Notes: generated by a model not told the origin, from the sequence alone. A stretch of DNA of 11,899 nucleotides from Flammeovirgaceae bacterium UBA4659 (GCA_002405445.1 DHLV01000044.1:1-11899), one strand, 5' to 3'. Positions 1 through 7,188 are shown, counted from the stretch's first letter. Numbers and translations: made by a program.

Positions 1-68
1 AAAAAAAATCTAGCCTATTGTATAATTTCTTTCGCTAATTGAACCGTTTTTCACAATATATCAAAGTC

Positions 69-449
69 ATGGCCGTTGCGAAGAAAAAAATCATCAAGAG
101 TTTAGAAGGTTTGCCGGAAGATCTGAAAGGTTTGGTGCACGAGCAATATCCCAACGGGTACGAAGCCAGCATCACTCGTATTACTAATGCCAAAAAGGAA
201 CCTATCTTTGTATTTCCAATCGAAACTGATGATGCAGTTGTTTTGGTGAAGGTGCCCGTTACCAAAAATAGCGATGGTGGCTACGATATGGAATCAAGTG
301 AGCGCGAAGAGTTTGACCCCGCAGATGACGTGCGTAGTAACGATGAAGATGACTTTGACAATAGTGGCGATGGTGATGGAGATGGATTTGACGATGAAGG
401 CGGCAGTGGGGGTAAAGAAGCCAGCTACGATCCGGATTTTGACAATTAA
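69..449 (+). CDS. Hypothetical protein with acidic, low-complexity C-terminus
   Basis: Predicted 126-residue cytoplasmic protein of unknown function. Residues 1-70 look like a small folded domain: a basic start (MAVAKKK), a short helix-like stretch (SLEGLPEDLKGLVHEQYPNG), then beta-like segments around 32-64 (IFVFPIE, AVVLVKVPV). From about residue 72 the chain is almost only D, E, G, S and N, including GDGDGDGFDDEGG, and is probably disordered. The DxDxDG run resembles a calcium loop, but the glutamate expected at loop position 12 is missing, so I do not claim binding. No signal peptide or membrane segment is visible. I chose the ATG at 69. A TTG at 39 would add ten residues, but it is a weaker start and reaches into the likely promoter (AT-rich TATAATTTC at 21-29). 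A strong terminator follows, so the gene is probably transcribed alone. Similar small proteins seem common in Cytophagales, but I know no function for them. Confidence 0.8.
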   Translation: MAVAKKKIIKSLEGLPEDLKGLVHEQYPNGYEASITRITNAKKEPIFVFPIETDDAVVLVKVPVTKNSDGGYDMESSEREEFDPADDVRSNDEDDFDNSGDGDGDGFDDEGGSGGKEASYDPDFDN

Positions 450-471
450 ACAACACGATTAATTCAGCAGC

Positions 472-510
472 AAAACACCATCGAAGCCGATGGTGTTTTT
501 TATTTTTTTT
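472..510 (+). terminator. Intrinsic terminator after the acidic protein, directly before uvrA
   Basis: A perfect 12-bp stem, AAAACACCATCG (472-483) with CGATGGTGTTTT (488-499), encloses a 4-nt loop (AAGC). A T-rich tract TTATTTTTTTT follows to 510. This is a textbook rho-independent terminator for the upstream gene. It ends only 7 nt before the uvrA start codon, so it could also act as a leader element if uvrA transcripts begin upstream of it. Confidence 0.9.
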
Positions 511-517
511 CCGATCT

Positions 518-3406
518 ATGAGTCTATTCCAATTGCCCTTTTCAGAAGCTGCTCTCGACCAGTTAGACCCCAAAGAATACATCATTATTAAACGGGCCCG
601 TGTCAACAACCTCAAAAACCTGAGTGTAGCCATACCACGCAACAAACTGGTAGTGATCACCGGCCTGTCAGGGTCTGGCAAGTCGTCATTGGCATTTGAT
701 ACATTATTTGCCGAAGGTCAGCGCATGTACGTGGAGAGTCTCAGTTCCTATGCGCGCCAATTCCTGGGCCGCATGGAGAAACCAGAGGTTGACTACATCA
801 GAGGTGTATCGCCTGCTATTGCCATCGAACAAAAAGTAAATACCCGAAACCCCCGCTCTACAGTAGGTACAACCACAGAAATCTATGATTACCTGAAATT
901 GCTTTTCGCCCGCATCGGCAAAACGTATTCTCCTATCAGCAACCAGCAAGTAAAACGAGATTCAGTAACAGACGTAGTAGAGTACATCAATCGCCAAGCC
1001 GAAGGCACACGCGTGATGGTGGCTTGCCCGCTGAAGATTCAAAAAGGGAGGAAATTACAAGACGAATTCAGCCTGCTTTTAAGCAAAGGGTTTACGCGCG
1101 TTTTGATGAATGGTGAAGTGAAGTTTATTGAAGAGTTGTTGAATCCGCCACCCCACCCTTCGGGCACAACCATCCCCAGGGAGAAGGGAAGAGGTGTGGG
1201 AAAAAAATCTCACCCAAAAAAAGAGGATGCAGCCGAAATCCTCATCGACCGCGCAGCTGTAAACGCCCATGACGAAGATCTGGTGTTTCGCCTGTCAGAC
1301 TCCGTACAGACGGCTTTCTTTGAGGGACAAGGCGATTGCGTGGTGTACGTAGAAGGGCAGCGCGCAAAATATTTCTCTGACCGTTTTGAGTTGGACGGCA
1401 TGATGTTCACCGAGCCCTCTGTGAATTTTTTCAGCTTCAACAACCCGTACGGTGCCTGTCAAACATGCGAGGGATTCGGAAAGATACTCGGGATTGACGA
1501 AGACTTGGTTTTTCCGGACAAAAGTCTTTCCATTTTTGAAGGGGCCATTGCACCCTGGCGCGGTGAAGTGATGAGCGAATGGGCAAAACCGCTTGTAAAA
1601 AATGGAATTAAGTTCGACTTCCCTGTTCATCGCCCCGTAAGCGAATTATCGCGCAAGCAATATGACTTGTTGTGGAATGGAAACGAGTACTTTGACGGTT
1701 TGCATGAGTTCTTCCGCTACCTGGCATCAAAAACACATAAGATACAATACCGTGTGATGCTCTCGCGCTACCGCGGAAGAACCACCTGCCCTGATTGCAG
1801 GGGAACCAAGTTGCGCAAAGACGCCTCATACGTAAAAATAGCAGATCACTCGATCACGGATTTGGTGCTGATGCCGATTGAAGACGCATTGGTATTCTTC
1901 GAGAAATTAAATTTGCCTGTTTACGAACAAAAGGTATCGGAGCGAATTCTCACCGAAATCAAAACACGATTGCAATACATGGTGAAGGTAGGCCTTGGGT
2001 ATCTGACCCTCAACCGCGTGACAGCAACGCTCTCAGGGGGAGAATTTCAGCGAATCAAACTGGCAACATCGCTCGGCAGTGCATTGGTGGGATCCATGTA
2101 TATTATGGACGAACCCAGCATCGGCTTACACCCGCGCGATACCGCCAGGATGATAGAGGTTTTAAAATCATTACGCGACCTGGGCAACACAGTAATTGTG
2201 GTTGAGCACGAAGAAGAAATTATGCGCGCAGCCGATCAGATCATTGACATTGGTCCTGTTGCGGGGTCTCAGGGCGGTAAACTGATTTTTCAAGGAGGCA
2301 TCAAAGACATCACAGCCAAAACGCAATCTCACACAGCTGAATATCTGTTTGGCACGGAAGAAATTGCTGTGCCCGCAAAGCGCAGAAAGTGGAAAGACTC
2401 AGTGACCATTGGCGGAGCTCGGGAAAATAATCTCAAAAATTTAAAAGTGAAATTTCCTTTGGGTGTGCTCACCGTGATCACAGGTGTAAGTGGTTCCGGT
2501 AAATCGACACTGATCAAAAAAATATTGTATCCAGTATTGGGTAGATTAACTGGTAATGTGGCCGAATCACCTGGTAAGTACGATCGACTGACGGGTGACT
2601 TTAACATCATCAAGCAAGTGGAGTTTGTTGACCAAAACCCGATCGGCAAATCCTCGCGCTCCAACCCGATCAGCTATGTGAAAGCGTATGATGTCATACG
2701 CACCTTGTATGCCGATCAGCCTCTGGCAAAGCAGCGTGGGTATAAACCTTCTCATTTTTCATTCAACGTTGAGGGCGGCCGATGCGACACCTGCGAAGGC
2801 GAAGGTGAAATAAAGGTAGAAATGCAATTTATGGCCGACATTTTTCTGGAGTGCGAAAGTTGTCACGGCAAACGATTTAAACAAGATGTGCTGGAGGTCG
2901 AATACAAAGGTAAATCAATTGCAGATGTGCTGAACATGACCGTTGAAGAAGGGCTGGATTTCTTCAAAGACAGAAAGCCCGTGTATGACCGTATCCTTCC
3001 GCTCAATGATGTAGGTCTTGGGTACGTCAAACTCGGTCAATCGTCCAACTCTCTTTCCGGTGGCGAAGCGCAACGGGTGAAGCTGGCATCATTCCTCGGC
3101 AAAAATGGCTCTGACAATAGCGATCACATGCTCTTTATTTTTGACGAACCCACCACAGGATTACACTTTCACGACATTTCGAAGCTGCTAAAAGCCATCA
3201 ACGCATTGGTGAACGAAGGCCACAGCGTAATGGTGATCGAACACAACATGGAAGTGATTAAATGTGCAGACTGGATCATTGACCTGGGGCCCGAAGGTGG
3301 TGAGAGAAGTGGAGGTCATTTAGTGTTCGAGGGCACTCCCGAGGAGATGGTAAAAAAAGGAACAGGTTACACTGCTGAATTCTTACGAAAAAAAATGCAA
3401 TTTTGA
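518..3406 (+). CDS. uvrA: Excinuclease ABC subunit A (UvrA)
   Basis: DNA damage sensor of nucleotide excision repair. As a dimeric ABC ATPase it scans DNA and loads UvrB at lesions. The protein has 962 residues, slightly longer than E. coli UvrA (940). First ATPase half: Walker A GLSGSGKSS at 49-57, signature LSGGEFQR at 505-512, Walker B MYIMDEPSIGLH at 527-538. Second half: Walker A GVSGSGKST at 656-664, LSGGEAQR at 847-854, Walker B LFIFDEPTTGLH at 872-883. DnaJ-like zinc pairs are CQTCEGFG (314-321) with CPDCRGTK (424-431), and CDTCEGEG (756-763) with CESCHGKR (779-786). The CPIC-type pair found just before FSFNNP in E. coli is absent here (FELDG at 290-294). Residues about 209-236, in the UvrB-binding region, form a Pro/Gly/Lys-rich insert whose DNA is palindromic. 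The ATG at 518 is the only sensible start, since no other Met precedes the conserved EYIIIKRARVNNLKN. No Shine-Dalgarno is visible. Confidence 0.98.
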   Translation: MSLFQLPFSEAALDQLDPKEYIIIKRARVNNLKNLSVAIPRNKLVVITGLSGSGKSSLAFDTLFAEGQRMYVESLSSYARQFLGRMEKPEVDYIRGVSPAIAIEQKVNTRNPRSTVGTTTEIYDYLKLLFARIGKTYSPISNQQVKRDSVTDVVEYINRQAEGTRVMVACPLKIQKGRKLQDEFSLLLSKGFTRVLMNGEVKFIEELLNPPPHPSGTTIPREKGRGVGKKSHPKKEDAAEILIDRAAVNAHDEDLVFRLSDSVQTAFFEGQGDCVVYVEGQRAKYFSDRFELDGMMFTEPSVNFFSFNNPYGACQTCEGFGKILGIDEDLVFPDKSLSIFEGAIAPWRGEVMSEWAKPLVKNGIKFDFPVHRPVSELSRKQYDLLWNGNEYFDGLHEFFRYLASKTHKIQYRVMLSRYRGRTTCPDCRGTKLRKDASYVKIADHSITDLVLMPIEDALVFFEKLNLPVYEQKVSERILTEIKTRLQYMVKVGLGYLTLNRVTATLSGGEFQRIKLATSLGSALVGSMYIMDEPSIGLHPRDTARMIEVLKSLRDLGNTVIVVEHEEEIMRAADQIIDIGPVAGSQGGKLIFQGGIKDITAKTQSHTAEYLFGTEEIAVPAKRRKWKDSVTIGGARENNLKNLKVKFPLGVLTVITGVSGSGKSTLIKKILYPVLGRLTGNVAESPGKYDRLTGDFNIIKQVEFVDQNPIGKSSRSNPISYVKAYDVIRTLYADQPLAKQRGYKPSHFSFNVEGGRCDTCEGEGEIKVEMQFMADIFLECESCHGKRFKQDVLEVEYKGKSIADVLNMTVEEGLDFFKDRKPVYDRILPLNDVGLGYVKLGQSSNSLSGGEAQRVKLASFLGKNGSDNSDHMLFIFDEPTTGLHFHDISKLLKAINALVNEGHSVMVIEHNMEVIKCADWIIDLGPEGGERSGGHLVFEGTPEEMVKKGTGYTAEFLRKKMQF
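1142..1216 (+). repeat. Palindrome-rich, apparently in-frame insert within uvrA
   Basis: This stretch differs in composition from the flanking gene. It is C-rich on the left (CCGCCACCCCACCC) and G-rich on the right (GGGAGAAGGGAAGAGGTGTGGG). It contains small perfect palindromes, CCC-TTC-GGG at 1156-1164 and TCCC-CA-GGGA at 1173-1182, inside a longer imperfect stem where CCCCACCCTTC (1151-1161) can pair with GAAGAGGTGTGGG (1188-1200) with bulges. It encodes the uvrA residues from about 209 to 233, which have no counterpart in the UvrA proteins I remember. Both flanks stay in frame. I infer a protein-coding palindromic element; no second copy is present in this window. Confidence 0.5.
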
Positions 3407-3456
3407 ATTTCATTCAGTAAAACAATCGCATATATTGGATTCAATCATGTTTGGCC

Positions 3457-3978
3457 ATGGAAAATAAGGAAAGCCAACCGGTGGAATCAGCACCGGCAAT
3501 TACCGAAGAAAAAATTCTACGGTATCGCGAAAAACTTTTACTGGAGCAAAACCTTTCCATGGGTGTTGCCGGTGGTGTTGGTGCAGCACTTGTTGGGGCA
3601 ACGATCTGGGCAACTGTTACGGTTGCCACAGGCTATCAAATTGGGTGGATGGCCGTTGGTGTGGGCTTTCTCGTTGGGTATAGTGTCCGTTTTCTGGGAA
3701 AAGGAATTGAAAAGATGTTCGGATTGGTTGGCGGATCGCTTGCGCTGGTCGGTTGCCTCCTCGGAAATTTTTTCAGTATGATCGGATTTGCTGCAAAGTC
3801 TGAACACATGGACGTACTCGATATTCTTTCATCCATCGACTACGGCTTGGTGCCCGATATCATGATCGAAGCCTTTAGCCCCATGGACTTGCTATTTTAT
3901 GGAATTGCGGTGTATGAAGGCTACCGGTTTTCCATACGTCAAATCACGCAGGAAGAGGTAATTCAAAATTCAAAATAG
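3457..3978 (+). CDS. Hypothetical integral membrane protein (about four helices)
   Basis: Protein of 173 residues and unknown function. A charged cytoplasmic-looking N-terminus (1-33, with TEEKILRYREKLLLEQN) leads into a Gly/Ala-rich first hydrophobic segment at about 34-57. Further membrane segments lie at about 61-79, 86-111 and 140-156. A short soluble stretch between the last two (AKSEHMDVLDILSSIDYG) and the motif SPMDLLFYGIAVYEGY near the C-terminus look family-specific. I recall similar uncharacterised Bacteroidota proteins but no function. I chose the ATG at 3457; a TTG two codons earlier is less likely. The gene begins 50 nt after uvrA and ends 23 nt before the lipoprotein gene, so all three may be cotranscribed. 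A weak Bacteroidota-like -7 element, TATATTGG (3431-3438), could also give it its own start. The final codons lie in a short ATTCAAA direct repeat, so the C-terminal end may not be conserved. Confidence 0.85.
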   Translation: MENKESQPVESAPAITEEKILRYREKLLLEQNLSMGVAGGVGAALVGATIWATVTVATGYQIGWMAVGVGFLVGYSVRFLGKGIEKMFGLVGGSLALVGCLLGNFFSMIGFAAKSEHMDVLDILSSIDYGLVPDIMIEAFSPMDLLFYGIAVYEGYRFSIRQITQEEVIQNSK

Positions 3979-4001
3979 CGTCAGTCAATCGTTCCGATAA
4001 G

Positions 4002-4430
4002 GTGAAATGCATATTTTTTGCGTTGGCATTTGTTGTTAATCCTTTATTTGGTTGCTCACAGACAACTGATGAACAAGATGTATTGTCATTATCAAAAAAG
4101 AAGTTCACGTGGCTCGTACAAAAAAGGCTAGATTCACTGGCGCTGATCTTAGATGAACGGATCAGGTATGTCCATTCCAACGGCTGGGCTCAAAACAAAA
4201 AGGAAATCACACATGATATTAACAGTGGCAAACTCATTTACACTTCGATTTCTGTGAAATCAAGCGAGGTACGGCTTTACGACAAAACCGCGATTGTCAA
4301 TGGCACCGGAATCTTTGACGTAACCATGGATGGGAAGCCGCTGACCATTGAGTTAAGCTACACAGAGGTGTACGTGAAAAATAAAGACAAGTGGCTACTT
4401 ACCTCACGTCACGCCAATCGGATGCCCTAA
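4002..4430 (+). CDS. NTF2-like (DUF4440-type) lipoprotein
   Basis: Predicted 142-residue envelope lipoprotein with a nuclear-transport-factor-2-like fold. The N-terminus MKCIFFALAFVVNPLFGCSQ is a short lipoprotein signal: LFGC is the lipobox, and Cys18 would be lipidated after cleavage. The mature part has the pattern of DUF4440/SnoaL-like cone folds: helical start (EQDVLSLSKKKFTWLVQKRLDSLALILDERI), then YVHSNGWAQNKKEITHDINSGK, then strands ending in LSYTEVYVKNKDKWLLTSRHANRMP. Such proteins often bind small ligands or act as unassigned enzymes, and no specific activity can be read here. The start is GTG at 4002; the ATG at 4007 is out of frame and no other plausible in-frame start lies nearby. 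No Shine-Dalgarno is seen. It lies 23 nt after the membrane protein gene and ends the rightward group, followed by a terminator at 4464-4487. Confidence 0.85.
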   Translation: MKCIFFALAFVVNPLFGCSQTTDEQDVLSLSKKKFTWLVQKRLDSLALILDERIRYVHSNGWAQNKKEITHDINSGKLIYTSISVKSSEVRLYDKTAIVNGTGIFDVTMDGKPLTIELSYTEVYVKNKDKWLLTSRHANRMP

Positions 4431-4463
4431 AACCCGGCTTTCCTATTGGATAATTTAGAATTA

Positions 4464-4487
4464 AAAAACGGGGCTTTGCCCCTTTTT
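4464..4487. terminator. Bidirectional intrinsic terminator between convergent genes
   Basis: The stem GGGGC (4470-4474) pairs with GCCCC (4478-4482) around a TTT loop. It is preceded by an A-run ending in C and followed by TTTTT (4483-4487). The A-tract on one side and T-tract on the other let it work on both strands, which fits its place between the rightward lipoprotein gene (ends 4430) and the leftward peptidase gene (ends 4502). Confidence 0.85.
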
Positions 4488-4501
4488 CGTTCCCCGAAAA
4501 A

Positions 4502-5968
4502 TCAATATTTGGCCGAGCCTGCCGGGGTTGACTTTTTAATGAAATCTCGAATGTGTTCGTTGGAAGAAGCCAAGTCTTCGGCACGCAAATACATCATGTG
4601 GCCGCTGCGGTAGCCTTCAAACCGGAGCCGATCTTTCATCTTCCCGCTGGGATCCAATTGCCACATTGAATATTTTGCATCGAAGTACGTAGTAGCTCCA
4701 TCATAATAGCCACTTTGAATCATTACGTGCAAATAAGGATTTTCGGCCATGGCCAAGCGCAGGTTTTCACCTGTATTATCGTTTGAGTTATCCCACGGGC
4801 GCACGGGGCCAAACATGTTGTATTGCAAATCAGTTTTATATTTCAACACATCGCGCAAGTAATAGTTGATTGCAGGCGTAAAAGAATGCAGCCAAGACGT
4901 AAGTTCTGAATTGTAATCCGGGCTGCTGCCAGCTTGTTGTTTATCGATGCCCAGGTACCGCGAATCCAATCGTCCCACTGTAAATCCTTTTTCGCGTAAG
5001 AGGTCTTTCCAAAAATAATTGGTAGGCACGGCTAAGTTGTGGTGCAGCACCGTGCGCTCTGATAAACCCGAGTAACGGGAAACTTTGGTGGCAATCTGTT
5101 TTTTCTTTTGTTCATCTAAAAAACCACCGCGCGCTAAAGCGGGAATAAACTCGTCAATGGTAAACTGCTCAGACTCGGCCAGCACCTCGTTCAAATCTTT
5201 CTGTTGCAAGTCAGGCGCTAATGCCTTTTGGTACCACGCTGCCGCGGTATAGTAAGGCAACGAAAGTGCTTCGTTCACGGCACCATCGCGCTTCAAACCC
5301 AATTCGGTAGGCGAAACTAAAATGACGCCATTCAAGTACATCCAATGTGCATTTTGAAGTTCGAGTGCCAAACCTGACACACGCGTAGTGCCGTAGCTTT
5401 CGCCAATTAAATATTTAGGAGAAGTCCAGCGGCCTTGGCGGGAAACAAAGTTATCCACCCAGTCGCCCAAGTATTTAATGTCTGCATTTACGCCAAAGAA
5501 AGTTGACTTTTCTGCTTTCGGGTCGAGGATGCGTGAAAAGCCAGTATTTACGGGATCGACATAAACAATATCCGCAACATCCAAAATTGAGTGTGGATTA
5601 TCGCGCACACCATACGGTTGCACAGGGAATCCTTCCGAGTCGATGTTCAATTGTTTAGGGCCCGTATAGGCCACATGCATCCACACCGATGCAGAGCCAG
5701 GGCCACCGTTGAAGGAAATCACCAACGGCCTGCGGCTTTTGTCAGAGACATCGGTGCGCTCGTAGTAAATGTAAAATAATGCGGCACTGGGTTTACCTTC
5801 GGCATTCCAAACGGGTTGCGTTCCAGCAGTTACTTTGTAAGGCACCGGCTTGCCTTTGATTGTAACGTTGCCGTTGGATGTAATAGCCGATTCGGCCGGC
5901 AGCGTGCGCTCTTGTGCAAAGATGCCGATATGCAACAACAACAGGGCAGTAGTAATTAGTTTATTCAT
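4502..5968 (-). CDS. Secreted serine carboxypeptidase, peptidase family S10
   Basis: Exported peptidase of 488 residues with an alpha/beta-hydrolase fold, expected to remove C-terminal residues from peptides in the periplasm or outside the cell. The N-terminus MNKLITTALLLLHIGIFAQ is a Sec signal peptide, probably cut at FA|Q. Oxyanion motif FNGGPGSAS is at 86-94, nucleophile motif IGESYGT at 188-194 (Ser191), the probable catalytic Asp423 is in SGYYDGATT, and the catalytic His457 is in RSGHMMY. Length and motif order match bacterial S10 enzymes. The tail ends in STPAGSAKY with no sorting domain. The start ATG (5966-5968) is followed directly by the signal peptide. TACTTTTA, a near match to the Bacteroidota -7 consensus TAnnTTTG, lies about 20 nt upstream on this strand, without a clear -33 TTG. 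The gene has its own 302-nt upstream region, so it is probably transcribed separately from the MBL gene before it. Substrate unknown. Confidence 0.95.
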   Translation of the reverse strand: MNKLITTALLLLHIGIFAQERTLPAESAITSNGNVTIKGKPVPYKVTAGTQPVWNAEGKPSAALFYIYYERTDVSDKSRRPLVISFNGGPGSASVWMHVAYTGPKQLNIDSEGFPVQPYGVRDNPHSILDVADIVYVDPVNTGFSRILDPKAEKSTFFGVNADIKYLGDWVDNFVSRQGRWTSPKYLIGESYGTTRVSGLALELQNAHWMYLNGVILVSPTELGLKRDGAVNEALSLPYYTAAAWYQKALAPDLQQKDLNEVLAESEQFTIDEFIPALARGGFLDEQKKKQIATKVSRYSGLSERTVLHHNLAVPTNYFWKDLLREKGFTVGRLDSRYLGIDKQQAGSSPDYNSELTSWLHSFTPAINYYLRDVLKYKTDLQYNMFGPVRPWDNSNDNTGENLRLAMAENPYLHVMIQSGYYDGATTYFDAKYSMWQLDPSGKMKDRLRFEGYRSGHMMYLRAEDLASSNEHIRDFIKKSTPAGSAKY

Positions 5969-6270
5969 GGCTATTCGATTTTGACTAAAAGTAGGTATGG
6001 TGAATTATAGTTTAAAATGGATGTGGCGAATGAAACAATAGGTTTATGAGCGGTAGAAATTCAAAATGGATGTTACTGGAGGTCATCTCAAGAATACATC
6101 ACCATGTCAGGTTCAGCTTGTCGAAACAGGTTTCAGTACCGAATAGCTTTCGACAAGCCTGACTGTCCGGCAGGCAGGCTCAGGCCGACAATTACAAATT
6201 GATTTTTGAGATGGCTTCTAATAAGCTCAATAAAGCTCAATAAACCACATTGAACATTCCAACCATCATA
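5969..6270. other. 302-nt intergenic region with a palindromic repeat element
   Basis: No gene is seen here. From the peptidase side it holds the likely promoter region of the S10 gene (about 5980-6015), an 11-bp direct repeat AAAATGGATGT at 6014-6024 and 6063-6073, the nested inverted-repeat element listed separately at 6081-6217, and a short near-tandem repeat of AATAAAGCTC at about 6220-6245 just beyond the MBL stop codon. No intrinsic terminator with a T-tract is visible after the MBL gene. Confidence 0.7.
6081..6217. repeat. Nested inverted-repeat (REP/MITE-like) element
   Basis: The outer arms are CATCTCAA (6084-6091) and TTGAGATG (6206-6213), a perfect 8-bp inverted repeat with partial matches beyond. 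Inside them, GCTTGTCGAAA (6116-6126) and TTTCGACAAGC (6148-6158) form a perfect 11-bp inverted repeat. The arms continue as GTCAG (6106-6110) with CTGAC (6159-6163) after a 5-nt bulge. A competing hairpin pairs GCCTGA (6157-6162) with TCAGGC (6180-6185) around the GGCAGGCAGG stretch. The segment is more GC-rich than its AT-rich flanks. It encodes no protein and looks like a non-autonomous dispersed repeat; copy number cannot be judged from one window. Confidence 0.65.
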
Positions 6271-7188
6271 CTAATACTGACGCCCCTGCACAGCTAAGCC
6301 AAAACCAAGCTTTACTATTTGCTGTTGCGACTGTGCATTCCACATTAGCGGGTTGGAGTGATTGAAATGGATAAAAACTATCTTCTTTTTGTCTGATGAC
6401 TCGTCAAACAACTTGATGGTTTCAACAACAAACGGATGTGGAACCTCGGCCATGTTTCTCTCAGGCAACTCATCTTGTTGATAAAATGTAGCATCTAAGA
6501 ATGCTATGTCCACTTGCTTTACCTCCTCTACGATGTCTCGGTTCCACTTTGACCACTTGTCAATATCCGGTATGAATAGGTAGCGTTTGTCTGATGTCAC
6601 AATATGGAAGCCCGCTGTTTCCGAATACTCACCGCGGTGGGGAATGATGAAAGGCTTGACAGAGACCGTTTGTGAAAGCGCGATCGAAACATCGTCTGCG
6701 ATGGCGATAAGTTTAATGTTGCGTAATGCCACCAGTTGACTCCACGGACCATTTGATTGAAGGTATTCAAAAAACCTTGGCAACACATAGACCGGGATTT
6801 CCCTTGCTCCCAATGCCTCACGGCCAAAGTACATCAGCCCTGTATAGTGGCCGATGTGCGCGTGGGTAACAAATATTCCATCCGGCAGATATTTAAACCG
6901 ATCGTTCGTAATCGTTCGGAACAGTTGCAACTGCTGGGTAATGTCAGGTGTTGCCTCTAATAGCCACCACTTTTTTTGTACTTCATCCACCAAGGCCAGC
7001 GATACAACATTCCGCTTCAGCGAGTGGCGCTGCCAAGCCTGGCTGCAACATTGCTTTTGGCAACCCAAATGTGGAAATCCGCCATCTTGTGCAATGCCTA
7101 GCACTACCACATACTGTTGGTTTTGTGCAGCCACACTTACCGAAAGTACGAGAAAAGCAAAAAGGATGGTCTTCATTTGATACCTCAT
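6271..7188 (-). CDS. Exported PqqB-like metallo-beta-lactamase-fold hydrolase
   Basis: Predicted 305-residue exported protein with an MBL fold, closest in my judgement to PqqB-like proteins. Substrate unknown. After a signal peptide (MKTILFAFLVLSVSVAA, cut near AA|Q), it has VVVLGIAQDGGFPHLGC (27-43) with a Cys cluster C43, C47, C48, reminiscent of the N-terminus of PqqB. The metal motif reads THAHIGHYTG at 108-117, so the Asp of HxHxDH is Gly113. Other probable ligands are His184 (PHRGE), Asp208/Asp210 (IPDIDKW), and His274/His277 (FIHFNHSNP). The ATG at 7188 shares one base with the upstream stop (TGATG), which suggests translational coupling. An ATG at 7176 would begin exactly at the signal peptide and is equally plausible; a TTG at 7191 is less so. 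No other pqq genes are nearby, so a role in PQQ synthesis is unlikely. Confidence 0.85.
   Translation of the reverse strand: MRYQMKTILFAFLVLSVSVAAQNQQYVVVLGIAQDGGFPHLGCQKQCCSQAWQRHSLKRNVVSLALVDEVQKKWWLLEATPDITQQLQLFRTITNDRFKYLPDGIFVTHAHIGHYTGLMYFGREALGAREIPVYVLPRFFEYLQSNGPWSQLVALRNIKLIAIADDVSIALSQTVSVKPFIIPHRGEYSETAGFHIVTSDKRYLFIPDIDKWSKWNRDIVEEVKQVDIAFLDATFYQQDELPERNMAEVPHPFVVETIKLFDESSDKKKIVFIHFNHSNPLMWNAQSQQQIVKLGFGLAVQGRQY

Noticed and set aside
259..681. 140-codon open frame on the minus strand across the acidic protein gene and the start of uvrA
   Set aside because: It lies antisense to two well-supported genes, crosses the terminator hairpin, and its product is His/Arg-rich low complexity typical of an antisense frame.
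3403..3438. Promoter with -33 TTG at 3403 and -7 TATATTGG at 3431 for the membrane protein gene
   Set aside because: The spacing (25 nt) is longer than usual for Bacteroidota promoters and the -7 match is imperfect, so it is mentioned only in the gene entry.
6271..7188. Assignment as pqqB of a PQQ synthesis pathway
   Set aside because: No pqqA, pqqC, pqqD or pqqE is nearby, the protein has an export signal that PqqB lacks, and the metal motif differs. PqqB-like is as far as the sequence goes.
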